From Carettochelys insculpta (Eukaryota > Chordata > Testudines > Carettochelyidae), in the NCBI RefSeq assembly GCF_033958435.1, contig NC_134145.1:33507501-33571500 (forward strand): a stretch of DNA of 64,000 bases. Direction: 5' to 3'. The notes beneath the pieces were generated by a model. That model did not search any database. It was given only the letters and a program-made list of their open reading frames with translations, and had not been told where the DNA came from. Position numbers and translations under genes: made by a program. This document shows positions 34,151 through 46,800 of the stretch, in pieces. Within the stretch, counting starts at the first letter, position 1, and every line of letters starts with the position of its first letter.

Positions 34151-34655
34151 GAAACAAGCCCAGCCACGCTTTGGGTCTGGGGAGGATGAGCTGCATGAGA
34201 TCTTGCCCAACAAGCCTCAGCAGCGCAGTAGGTGGGATTATAACCCCTGCACTGAGTCACATCATACGCCGCTCAATACCCCTCGGCCTAAAGAACACAC
34301 CTCGTGTCTCCTAAAGCCCGTCCGGGGCCTGGCACTGGAGGACGGCAAGAGGGAGACTGGTTAGGTGGCTCACAGCACAATCCTCAGGCCCGAGGCTGTA
34401 ACGCGCCTGCTACCAACCCTAACCCTCACCTTCCAACAAGGGCGGCTGGACGGGAGCTGCAGGGTCTCCTCATAGGTACCCTCTGATGGGCTCTGAGGAG
34501 CGGTCCCGGGCGCGGCGGGCCAGCGGAGGAATTAGCACCTCCCCCGCCACGCACACGGGGGTTAAAGCCCACACCAGCCGCCCCGCCCCCGCAGGGGGCT
34601 CGGGACCTGCCTCTCTCGCGCAGCCCCTCCCTGGCGTTGGGGGGCCGCCTCCTAC

Positions 34656-34740
34656 CTCTCAGGTGTCCGCCAAGAGCCGCTCCGAACCGAGCTCCGCGCG
34701 CCAGTCTCAGGCTCAGGCTCCGCCTCCCCCGGCGGGTGAG
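34656..34740 (-). other. GLMN: Possible GLMN non-coding exon 1 and transcription start
   Basis: The first coding exon of GLMN has an acceptor 5' of its ATG, so a leader exon is required. In the CpG island the minus strand has GAGAG/GTAGG with the donor GT at 34655, which would end such a leader at 34656. The upper limit given is arbitrary; no TATA box fixes the start. This rests on one splice-like motif and its position, so it is weak. Confidence 0.35.
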
Positions 34741-34754
34741 AGGTCAGGCGGGCA

Positions 34755-34767
34755 GTGATGGCGGCGG
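34755..34767 (+). promoter_or_regulatory. YY1-like motif overlapping RPAP2 start codon
   Basis: The sequence GTGATGGCGGCGG includes the ATGGCGGC core typical of YY1 sites, which in vertebrate TATA-less promoters often sit just downstream of the transcription start and may include the ATG. The motif also simply encodes Met-Ala-Ala, so it could be coincidental. Confidence 0.35.
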
Positions 34768-34815
34768 AGCAGCTGCGGGCGGGAGCGAAGGCGCGATCCA
34801 GCCGGAGACGCTCAG
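34758..34815 (+). CDS. RPAP2: RPAP2 exon 1 with start codon
   Basis: ATG at 34758 in GTGATGG context (G at -3 and +4), followed by nineteen codons, [19 protein letters not shown], and one base before the donor GTAGG. The human first exon is also short, basic and poorly conserved, so the evidence is position in the CpG island, the open frame, a good donor and the correct phase with exon 2. The frame stays open for 242 codons past the donor, but that part is minisatellite and is not coding. Confidence 0.8.
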
Positions 34816-37800
34816 GTAGGATGGTAGACCACAGCCACCCCCGCTCCCCGGGCTGGTGGGCTCGTCCTCCCCACCTCAACGCGGGACTGATCCAATCCGT
34901 CGTGGCGGGGAGGGGGAGTTTAGCGCCTGGCAGGCGGCGGTGTTGTGAGGCTTCCCGCGGGGCAGCAGAGCCGGCGTCAGGCCTCAGCAGACTGAGTCGT
35001 TGTTGTCCTAAGCAGCTCAAGCCGCCCCTAAGGGAGTATGTACCCCCAGAACCCCGCTCTTATCCCACCACTCCCCAGAGCCAGGTACCCCCCAGGCCCC
35101 CCCACCTCTACCCCATGCCCTTCCCTCCCCTCTCCAGAGCCAGGTACCCCCCAGGCCCCCCCACCTCTACCCCATGCCCTTCCCTTCCCTCCCCTCCCCA
35201 GAGCCAGGTACCCCCCCAGGCCCCCCCCACCTCTACCCCATGCCCTTCCCTCCCCTCCCCAGAGCCAGGTACCCCCCAGCACCCCCCCACCTTTACCCCA
35301 CGCCCTGCCCTTCCCTCCCCAGACCCAGGTACCCCCCAGCACCCCCCACCTCTACCCCACGCCCTGCCCTTCCCTCCCCAGACCCAGGTACCCCCCAGCA
35401 CCCCCCACCTCTACCCCACTCCCTCTCCTCCCCAGACCCAGGTACCCCCCCAGCCCTTACCCTGCTACCTCCCCAAGAGCTAGTCATCCCCCACCTCCCC
35501 GCTCTTACCCCATCCCATCCTTCTCCCCTCTTGTTCCCTCCCTTCCCCCAATAACCAGGTACCCTCAGCACCCCAGCTCTTACCCTGTGTCCCTCCTCTC
35601 TCCCAGAGGCAGGCACCTCCAGCTCCCTACTTTAACCCCATCCCTGTCCTCTAAACCCAAATTGCCCTTCCTCAACACTGACTCATTTTTGCTGAAAGGA
35701 GCTCCACATGGTTCTTCACTGGCTGCCTGCTTTTTATAGCAGCTGCACCAGCTCCCCCCACATAAAACAGCAGGGGCAGCTTACACCAACCTGGCATGCT
35801 GAAGCAAAGACTCAACTTAATTGGTTTAATGACCAGCTGTTTTGCCAATGAGACTGAGTCCTTGCTTCAGCACTCCAGGGCTCTGTGAGCCAGAAGTGAG
35901 TGGAGCTGCCGGTGGCGGTGGCAGCAGCAGCAGGAGCCCCAAGCTGTATATCACTCCTTAAAGAGCCACATGCATGACTTGGAGCACTTTAAAAATGGCA
36001 GTACCAGTGCCAGCAAAAAAGGTGGTGGAACACTGTTCTGCCAGAAAAAGAGCCCTGGGCATCATGAACTCTGAAATCTGGTCTTTTGTGATCTTATCCC
36101 ATACTACAGAGCAGTGATCTCCAACTTTTTTTATGCTGAAAACCACAGTCTGAAATTAAGGACAGCTCAAGATCTACATTGGCCCTTTCCTCCCTGCTCA
36201 CTCCATCCCTGCTCTCTGCAGGGCTGGCTCTTCCCCCCCTTCTCACTTTTACTGGGATGGCGCAGAGGCTTGGGAGAGGCTCTGGGATGAGGTCAAGGGG
36301 TTCATAGAGTGGGAGGAAGCACTTGGCTGAGTCTGGGGTGTGTGTCCATATTCCCTCTAATATTTTCCATCCAAGTGCAGAATAAATATTGTTATGTGCA
36401 CCAAGGCATGTACTGATGTACACCATCACTGGAAACACATACTGCCAGTTGTGGGTGCTTTGCTAATCAGCTGGGCAGAATTTTGAATCCCTCCTGCGAG
36501 GCCATCCAAATGCACAGCTGACACAGAACATGCATTGGGGTGGAGAACGGGGGTGACAAGTGCTATCTCCGGGAGGGTGCTTGAGTGCAGGAAGGGACTC
36601 TGGGCTGGGGTGGTGTTGGAGCAGGTGTGGAGTGTTGGCTTTGAGAAGGGGGCAGGTTTGGGGCAGGTGCTTAGGGCACAAGAGAGGGTTTATTGTGCAG
36701 GAGGGGGTATTGGTTGCTGGATCTGAGAGGGAGGTCAATGTTGGAGCAGAGGGTTGAGGTGCAGGAGGTGGTTTGCAGTTCTGGATGGGGTATGGGATGC
36801 CCTGGAAGGGAGATCAGGCTAGGGCAGAGGGCTCAGGCTGAAGGAGGTAGTTCAGGGTGTAGGAGAAGGTGCAGAGTTCTGGCCCCAGGAGGGGATTGAG
36901 GGTTGGTGTGCAGCCTCTTGTCAGGCAGTATTTACCACAGACAGCTCCCCATCAGCAGCACAGTAAGGCTAAGTCAGGCTCCTTGCCTACCTCAGGTCCA
37001 CAGCTCTCCTGGAAAGGGGCCAACATTCCTCTCTGGCCCCAGGGGTTGGGTGGGTAGTGTGTGTCTCTGCGCACTGCCTCGCTACTTATGCCACAGTTCC
37101 CGTTCCTGGCCGGTGGGAGCTGCACCCAGCTAAGACTCTTGTCCTTTGCCCTGGCCTCCACCTACTGGGCCATGCTGGCAGCTTCAGGGAGCAGGCTGGC
37201 AGTGTAGGATCGGGGTAAACAGAGAGCCTGCAGATCCCAATCAGTTGGGGGACTCTCCAGGATCAATCAGTCGATTGCGATGGATGGGTTGGTAACTGAT
37301 GCAATACAGATTTCAAGGGGGGAGACCAGCTTTTCTCATACTCAGGGTCCTGACCCAAATGAGGGCTGTGGGGGCGGGGGAATGCAAAGTTATTGTAGAG
37401 GGATATTGGTGTTCCAGCTTTTTACTTCTGCTCTGCCTTCAGAGTTGGGTTGCCAGAGAGATGTCTGCTAGTCAGATGCTCAGCTCTGAAGGCAATGCCC
37501 CATTAGCAGCAGCATAGAACAATGTAGTAATACTATACCATGCCACCCTTATTCCTGTGCGGCTGTCTCCTGAGCTGGGAAGTCAGAAGGTGGCATTGCT
37601 GACTGAGGGCCCAGCTCTGAAGGCAGCAGCACAGACATAAGGCTGGCAATAACAGAGCATGCCACTGTCACTTCTGTATTGCTGCTGGTGGCACTTCACA
37701 GCTTCCTGGACAGCAGCTGCTGCTTTCTGGCAGCCCAGTTCTGAAGACACTGCTGTGCAAGTGACACTTATTGCAGAATCGGAGGTTGTATTATCTGACC

Positions 37801-40800
37801 TGGTCAGAGTACACTTCAGACAACATTGAGGCATGTCAATAGTTGCTATTATTAGAAGGAGGAAATGTTGGGGAATATACTCTAGGAAATACAGTTGATA
37901 AAAAATCTTCAGACAGAAATGTGACACCAACATCCCCACTTGATAGTTTCCCCTAAAATTGTTTTGGGTTTGTTTGGACAATGTACAGGACTGAAATGAT
38001 TTATTTCTTCTTGTCCTGTAATTCATCATTAGGTATTTTGCCTATTTAGTATTTGGTCTTGCTGCTGAACATTTAGCAAAAACTGGTGATGCTCTCTATT
38101 TAAACTCTCCAAAAGCACAGTCTTTCAAGCAGTTGCTTGACTTGATTATGTTTATTTGGTAGTACTTCTGCACAAATATTGCTTCCCTTAGGTCTAATAT
38201 TTTAGCACCATTTATATCTGGAAACACAAGACAGAAATTGATGTTCTGTTATTGTGAAAGTTAAAAGGTACACTAATTTATATATTTTATTACTAGGAAA
38301 TAAACAATCAAGTATTTTGAAAAATGAAGATGCAGCACAAAGGTATGATACCCAACTAACCTTATACAGTAATAACAATTGTTTACTAGCGAGTTACCTT
38401 CTCCTCTTTCCAGCTTGTGTTTTGCAAAAACTTCAATAATAACTTCAAAATGAAACACCCACTCTTCTAGTCATATTTAGTAAGTTTGCCTGCTATTCAG
38501 CACCATAAGATCTAAACGGCCCTTCAGATTTGTCTTGCTATCGTATGTCTCTGTTATCCTAAGGTATTACTTACATATACAAACTTGAGTGTTACAGTTC
38601 AAACTCAAACATTTGCAGGTTAGGAAATGCCTGTGTTAGTTTTCTGGGCAATCTTAATTTGGCCTCTTTATATGTATGATGACAAAATACTCTTCAATTA
38701 CATGATTGCTTACAATATTTTTCTACAGAACTTCTGCTTCATCCAGTGCACAGGCTGGACATACCACACAGGTCTGATTTACTGTGTGATATTTAAATTT
38801 TACTCTGATTACATAATTCTTAACTTCCTTATTGCTGCTAATCATTGAAGTATATAAATGTTTCACAAACAATTTATTTTCGCATCAGCCTAGAGGAGGA
38901 ATTATTTTCTCCCTTTGCAGATAGAAAAATGAGGCATAAACGTACTAAAAACAAAAGTGTCCACAAATTTTGAGTTGCCCATTTTTATAGTGTTTAGCAT
39001 TATATAGTACCAGATGTGTTTCTGACCATGGCTTACATTGGCTATGACTGCTCAGTGCTTCTACAGATCAGACTCCGGCCTCACAAGTCGGTAACCCAGA
39101 AAGTGAGGAACATGTGGTTAGGTTATATACGGACCTCCGTCCTGGCACTTCTTAACTTTTCAGAGTTTGACTTTTCAATCTTAACATTCCTTTAGCTTAG
39201 CTTTTTATGTGTAATTTTCTAAGTTCTTTTTTTTTTTTTTTAAAGAAAGCAAACTGAAACAACAAGTTCCATCATGTGGAACTTCCAGCAGCAAAGTTAT
39301 AACAAGGCTTGGACTTATACTGGTAAAAGTTCACTAGCATTGATTTCACCATACCCCTGCAAACCAGCAAAAATAAAATTCTATTTATGGTAACTGAAAT
39401 TAATAGCTAAGCAAAGTAAGAAAAATGCTGTTTGAGAGCTTATTTGAGTTTGTCTTAAGGATATTCACTTTGTCACCATCACAAGTGCAAATGCACAGTT
39501 TGTGTTTCAATGGTTATGATGTTTTAACTTTTGAATCTGAGCTTCTGCTGTCACTCAATAATTCTTACTTCCCATCTTGTCTGACCTTCATAATTTACCA
39601 TGGTTGTAGGCATTGAAGGAGATAAAAATGTTAACTCATTTTGTGTAACTGAAAATTTAATCTGTAAAAATTGAGAAAAAGATGCTTAAAGATATACATT
39701 CAGATTATTTATTGAATTTATTTTTTTTAAATATCCCAGAACTCTGCCAAGGATGACTATAACCTTTAGATGCATAATATCACAGATTTGTGCCACTTGA
39801 GGTAACGGAATAATTTGTGGGATCAGTATCCTCTGTATGGTTCAGACACCAGAGGGGAGTGAGATGCACATGGTGACTTTGAGCTTCACAGACATTTGCA
39901 GAAATAGGGGAATGGTGGGCCTTGGGAGTTCTGGGCTCCATTCCAGTCTCTGCAGGGAAATATGCTTGATGGGTATGTATTATTCTGCCACAGCTAGTTC
40001 CAAATGGTCTATCTGAGGGTTGTTTTTTTTTTTCATCACCATCCTTAGCTCTTCATCCCAGTCCCAGTCTTGTCCATCCAGTTCTGTTGCAGTCCCAGAC
40101 TTCCTCCCACCTGAATCTCAACCCCTGGCTGTTCCACATGAAGGCATGAAGGTTTTTGCTCTTAGAAGAAAAACATCACCCACTAACCAGCCTACTTGTG
40201 AGAAGACACTTACATGCTGTTCTTCTTACTGTCCTGACTTTTCCATCTTGTGCTTCATTTACTATTTATTTGAGCTAGTGATTCACAGTTATGTATTAAT
40301 CCTTTCATAATGATGTATTTACTTCCCAAATGAACTTTTCTCTCCAATAAAGATTGTTCAGGCTGCTTGTGAGAGAAGCCCTGAAACTTCTCCATGAACT
40401 CACATAATGGTTTCTGGCTGCTGTAAAATTCTAGTGCAAGTGGAACTGCATTGCTGTGTGAGGTTGCTGTAGTAAAATGCGTACAAGATCATTAAAATGC
40501 TACACTCCCTACAGGAAAGAGACACAAGATATGTTTGAGAGAATTGTGTATAGTAAAGTCCTATCTGTGTAATACAATATTTGCTTTGTTGTAGGAAAGC
40601 TGCTCTTGAGGCTGCTATTAGAAAGAAGATTGAATGTGAAAAAAAAGCCTTGCATGTCGTTGAACAGCTGTTGGAGGAGGATATTACAGAAGAGTTCCTC
40701 CTGAATTGCGTATGTGTTTCTTTTGCAAGTTATGCTAATTTGTGTCCTAAACCTCTGTTTGATTAAAAACTGGGAATGGGCAACAGGGGATGGACCACTT

Positions 40801-43800
40801 GATGGTTACCTGTTTGCTCATTCCTTCTTAAGCACCTAATAATGGCTACTATCTGAAAACTGGATACTGGGCTACGTGGACCTTTGGTCTGATCTAGCAT
40901 TGCCATTCTTACATTCATTGTCATTCTTGTAACAAACTTATTAGGTTAATAAACATGCAGTTATCCGGTTTCTCTTGAAGTGCTAAGGTACCCCTCTCTT
41001 TTTGTTTTTAATATTTCCACTGTGAAAATACATATGTCTTGTTTTGAAAGGCCTGGTTTTCCCAGCCTTGCTCATGATGAGTATTGCTTGCGTAGAGGAG
41101 TAATCTTACTGCCTCCAGAAGTTTATGGATTCCAGATTGGTGAAAGTGATGTAAAAAGTTAGTATCAGATCATCCCTTATGTGAGAAAGGGCTTTGGAGA
41201 AAGGGCACATGATGCCACCATTTGGGCCATATGACTTCCCTGTCACCACAGCTTCATCAGACCAATGCAAGGACTGTCTCTGTTGTGGTTGCCTCGGGTG
41301 AAACTCTGGAAAAGATTGTGTTTCTGACTGCTCCCATTTGGTTTTGCAGAAGTTAATGACTGGCAGAGCTTCCGCTGCACACAGTAGGGCCAGCCACATG
41401 CAGAAGCCTTCTATGAATGCAAATGTATATGATAGAATCCCAGCCACACGCACGATTATTCAGCATGATGTAATAAGGGTCATATAATATACAAAATTGA
41501 AGGCATTACAATGAAAGTGTTAAGCTGAAACTTCTGCGAAAATATCTGTGAACTGAAAAGACAAATGATCTATTATATTTTATCTCCTATGTATGTGTGT
41601 GTTAAATAGATCTGGGAAACTATTTTTTCAGTTGTCTCTAAGTTTAGCTTGTGTAAAACAAATTCCCTTGCTCTTGTTGCTGAAATTTTGGCAAAGTAAT
41701 TTTTTTGTTTGTGTACTCTTGAAAAAATATTTAGTTGGACAGCTTATCAAAAAAATTCCATATTGAATGTATCTTTTCTTCAAATTGTGTCCAGGGCCAT
41801 AAGCACAGATATTTTACTCAGTATTCATCACTTAAAATAGTATAAATGTAAAAGGATGAAAAGTGTCACTGGATTGATAGTGTGTACCATATAAAGATTG
41901 TGGAAATATTATCACAATGGAAATATTATCCATTTACTGACAGAGAAGGAAATTGTGAAAATAACTTCTTTACAAAGTTATCTAAGTAAAAATACATTTT
42001 TATAATATACATAGTTCTGCGTGTATATGCTTTCTCTCATTTCTTATGGTTTGTGTTCATCCTATTGCCATTTTTATCTTCTACTTTTTGAATAATCCTG
42101 GTTATGCTAATTTCTGAGAATAAAACTAAGAATTCATGTACTTCTCAGTTTTGAGAATGATGATAAAGTGAATGCTTTCAAAGTAAGTCTGTTGATGAAC
42201 TATTTTCTAATGATTTTAGGGAAATGTTATTACCTTATCTCACTATAAGGATGTTGTGGAGGAGCGTTTTATCATCAAACTCTGTGGCTATCCCTTATGT
42301 CGAAATAGACTAGAAAATGTAAGTTCATTTTTAATTACTATTTTGATATTATGATCTCTTTAAGCCTTTTCTTATCTTCTGCCATTATTTCTTTGTCATT
42401 CTGATGATATCAGCATGAATTGTTCTGTGTTACTCCCAGGTGAAGTAACACCTGTTACTCCCCCCAAAATCTCTCCAAAGTGAAAGATTGAATTTGCTCA
42501 TTTGGCTGTCACTATTGTATAACTGAATCCTTTGTCATCTTTGTAAATTGACAAAAAGTAACAGCTGTTCAATAGGAAAAGTTTATTTCCCATCCCAGTG
42601 CTCTTTCTTTTCAGTGCAAGCTCATATCTCCATGGGAAAAGAGGCGTATAACGTTTAAAGACAATGTTTCTCCATATATAAATTTTAGAACTCGTTGCTT
42701 CTCTGGGCTTGCTATTGTGGGGTTGTTTTGGGGGACTCAGAGCCATTGTAGAAGTATGGATATGTGTACATAGGCCCCCAGGAAGCATAAATGAGACTTC
42801 AGAGGCTGCATTGCAGTTACTTAAACTAGCTAGCTGCATTATACTAGGTAACTAATTAAATCTGTTTAATGATTTCAAGTAGGAAACAAAGTTTCCCAGA
42901 TTTTTAAAACTAATATTAATGCACTCAGTCCCTAAACTTGACACTTCAAGTCAGTGGTAGGCTACCTGAGTGCCACTTGTGGCCCATTGGAGTTCCATGT
43001 GCGGCTCACAAAACATTTTGTTTACCTTTGCCCACATGCATTGTTTCCAGATTCTCCTGGTTTTCGTCCACATAGGGGTTTTTTCCTACTAGTATTAAAA
43101 AAGTGACATGCACATAAAGAAAGGGCACATCATTGACTGAGAGAGCCGTGCGCTCCCTCTGCATCCAGTCAAAGTGCTGCTCACTCACTTGCCTAGGTTT
43201 CCCCTCTCTGCTTTAAATATATACATTTCCATGATACTGGCATGTGGACTCTGACATCTGTGTTCTTGTTTCTGGAGTTTTTACTCTTTCCATTAATCTT
43301 GCAGCATTATATAAAATAGGACGAGTCTCTCTTATACAATTCAAGTCTACTAACACTAGTATCAATTTAGTAATTCCAGTATGGTAAATATGAAGAAAAG
43401 AGGAAAAAAAATCTGTGGTCTGCTTAAAGTAAAGTGAAAGATCTGTTTTTACATATTTCTAAGACTCTTATTTTCATGGGATAAAAGCACTATCTAGCAC
43501 AAGATTATGTAGATCAAATGTTAAAGGATATTTTAATTTCATGAAGGTGGGACACTGCACTTAATCATTATCTCATGCTTTATATCATACAAGTAACTCT
43601 AGTTTGTGGGAGTTTTGAGTTGCAGTTTGTTACCTGGTTGCAATACTTCAGTTACACTGGTGACAGGTTTGTCAGCTTGTCATCCAATACCTTCATACGG
43701 AACAGAGGATGTTCTGTGTGTGGGTGACATGTAAAGGGGAATGTCCAACACCTTTAGCACTATTGGTCACCTTCCTCACACTCTGCAGAAAGCTCTCTGC

Positions 43801-46800
43801 TGGGTTGGGTTTATGTGTTGGGTGAAAATCTTACATGGCCTTCCTCTGGCTCTGCAGAGATTTACCAAGGCTAAGGCTCCCCAGCAAGGGAAGGGAAAAG
43901 GGGCAGTCACCCTGGGGTGCAGTATTTCAAAAGGATCCAGAGCTCCGGCCACCACCCTGCTACTTTCGAGCCATGGGTCTCTTTGAAGCACCATGGCAGC
44001 ACTGCTCTGCCTGCGTACAACTGTCATTGCCGGGAAGGGGTGCCCTAGCGTGGTGGTCCAGGCAACATGAAGAACTTACTGCTCTTGGCCCTGTCCCTTC
44101 TGGGGATTGGAGCTGGGCCCACCTTGCCGCAGGCCCCATGGCAAGTATCCACATTGCTGCCTAGGCTACTATATTATTTGCTCCATGGAACCATCTCTGT
44201 GATTGTCAGAGGGCATGCACTGAAGGAGCAACCTCACCAATGTTGGGAGTAGGCTGGGGGACTCATAGGTAGAACAGTGGCATAGGATCTCTCCTCAGAG
44301 GTCCCTGATCTCCTGTAGATTTCTGTACTGCAGTTAGTTATACTTGAGTAATGTTACTCTTACAGTTAGCCCCACTGGCCTACACATTCCAATCACCTAA
44401 TTTATAACTGATTTTTTATCATGTGGTTTCAAAGGAAAAATTGATCTGAGGTGATAATCCTGGTCTCATGGGTAAATGTGTGTCCTTTTTAGGTGCCAAA
44501 ACAGAAGTATCGAGTTTCAACAAAAACAAATAAAGTTTATGACATTACAGAAAGAAAGGTATGTTTAAATTCTTCTTCTGATGTGTAAGTATGTCTTAAG
44601 TCTCCTACATTTTTTCTGAAAGAGCTTTCTTGCTGAGCCTTGTTTAATCACCAATGTATATTTCCTTTTTAGCCAAATGGATTTTACAAACCTGCAGAGT
44701 ATAAAATAGGTAACCAATATGCCTCTAGATGCTACTTACCTTTTAAGGGAAAATGCTGCATTGTGCTTATTTTTAAAAGGAACACAGTGTGAATAGTTGC
44801 AAACCAACAGAGAGATCAAATTTGCATGTTAATTCAAATCTGATAATACCAATCTTTTGCAGGTGCCTTTGTGAGTAGCTGACTTTCTTAGCCTCCTCCA
44901 AATCAGACTACAGAGTTTTTCTTGTAAATAAAAATCAAACTATATGGTGGGGATGAACTTTGATCCCGTGAAAACTAACAGCATAGCACAAGGGCTATCC
45001 TAAGCCACGCCTTAGCATGACTATTCCTAGTGACTCTGCCACTTAGACCTTAATTCTAGGCAACTGTTCCCTTATACTAGGTTCAGAGTTAATAAGCTGT
45101 TTACAATAGTGACTCAAAGGCATCCCTGGGTATTTCCCAGCAGCCTGCTCTGTGCAGAAGAGCACTGCCAGCCTATCATGATCAGAGGTTTTTTTCTCTC
45201 TCTCTCTTCTCCCTATGTGTTATGGCCATACTAGATCAGAGCAGTGATCCGTCTAGCACATTGTGCTATGTTTTTGACAGTGGCTGATGCCAGATGCTTC
45301 AGAGGGAGTGAACAGAACAGGGGAAATCAAATGATCCATCCCCTGTAATCCATCCAAGCTTCTGGCACTTTGCAGTTTTGGGACACTCTGGAAATGTGAG
45401 GTTGTGTCCCAGATCATCTTGGCCAATAGCCATTGAAAATCCTATTCTCTGTGAATTTATCAACTGGTTTTTTGAAGCCAGTTACAATTTTGGCATTCAC
45501 ACTATCCCATGGCAATGAGTTCCACAGGGTTTCTTTTCTCAGATTCAATCTCCCGGGCCACACAGTAGCAGACTTAAAAGTAGCTATCCTGCAGCAAAAA
45601 AATTTCAGGACCATGCTCCAAAGAGAAATTGCTGAGCTACAATTCATCTGCAAATTCGACACCCTCAGCTCAGGCTTAAAGAAAGACTGTGAATGGCTGG
45701 CTAAATACAAATGCAGCTTCCCCTCCCTTGGTGTTCACACCTCCAGATCAACTGCTGGTAGTAAGCCTCACCCTTCCTGACTGAGCTAACCTTGTTATCC
45801 CCAGCCTTGCTCTGGCTTATTTGTACCTGGCCCTGCAGATTTCCGTGACCACCATCTGATGAAGTGAGTCTGTGCTCACAAAAGCTCATGCTCAAAACTT
45901 TTCTGTTAGTCTGTAAGGTGCCACAGGACCCTTCGTTGCTGTTACAGATCCAGGCTAACACGGCTACGCCTCCGATACTTTTCTCAGATTGCCATTCCCA
46001 GTCTTTTTAAGCTCTCCTTACATATTAGGGAAGCTGTTACATATTCGTAATCATTTTTGTTGCTCTTCTCTGTAACTTTCCAATTCTTCTGTATCTGTTT
46101 GAGTTGGGGTGATGAAAAGTGCATGCAGTATCTCAGGTGTGTGTGTAGAATGGATATATAAAGTAGCCTTAAGATACTTTGTTTTTTGTTGTTTTTTTTT
46201 GGACTGCTGCTGCACATTGAGTGGATGTTTTCAAAGAACTATCCACACTGATTCCAAGATCTGTCTTCAGTAGTAACATTTTATTTAAACCCTATAATTG
46301 TGTATGTTTAAGATGGAATTATGCTTTCCAGTATGCACTTAGCAACAAATAGTTAATCATCCATTTTGATGTCCAGTCACCAGTTTAATGAGATTTCCTT
46401 TCTAACTCTTTGAAGTCAGCTTTGGGTTTAACTGTCTTAAGTAATTTTGTACCATTTGCAAAATTTGCCACTTCACTTTTCACCTTTTGTATAGATCATT
46501 TGTGTGTCTTAGAGGAGTCACTAACAACTTTATAGAACAAGGTCCATTTGCTGCTTAAACTGTTCTTCCATTTACCTTTTAAAATAATCAGTATTTTATT
46601 TAATTCCTCAGTCTTGTATATTTATGGGGATGGGGAAATGTTGTGCTGCAGGGGAAAGTAAAGTGGCAGGAATTGGAGGAATAATCTTATATTCTGCATT
46701 CTTTCAACTTCATGTTTTGAAATATGGTGCAGAGAAGATCCACAAGTCCATTGGGTTTTTTTGAGGCAAGGGCCGTACTTTTCTGTTTGGAGAGGTCTGT

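Larger units (their letters stand above)
34470..35030. promoter_or_regulatory. CpG-rich bidirectional promoter of GLMN and RPAP2
   Basis: About 560 bp of very GC-rich sequence with dense CG dinucleotides lies between the leftward GLMN and rightward RPAP2 starts and covers RPAP2 exon 1. The rest of the window is AT-rich and CpG-poor. GC-box-like stretches (CTCCGCCTCCCCC near 34718) and an inverted CCAAT box (ATTGG on the minus strand near 34892) are present; I see no TATA box. Divergent housekeeping pairs commonly share such islands. That both genes use it is inferred from the head-to-head exons. Confidence 0.75.

Noticed and set aside
34405..34435. CCCTAACCCTCACC resembling a telomeric repeat
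   Set aside because: Only about two imperfect units; no array.
34755..35739. Long proline-rich frames on the plus strand (242 and 233 codons) and glycine-rich frames on the minus strand
   Set aside because: They come from the C-rich ~60 bp minisatellite, in which all frames lack stops. Only the first 19 codons after 34758 belong to RPAP2, up to a good donor at 34816.
39240..39270. Candidate RPAP2 exon 2 after the T-run (GAAAGCAAACTGAAACAAC)
   Set aside because: No GT donor at the needed place and the wrong phase. The segment at 38297-38342 fits length, phase and the human sequence.
43741..44252. Overlapping frames of 60-109 codons in RPAP2 intron 4
   Set aside because: They occur on both strands in a GC-richer block with no recognisable domain or splice sites consistent with RPAP2.
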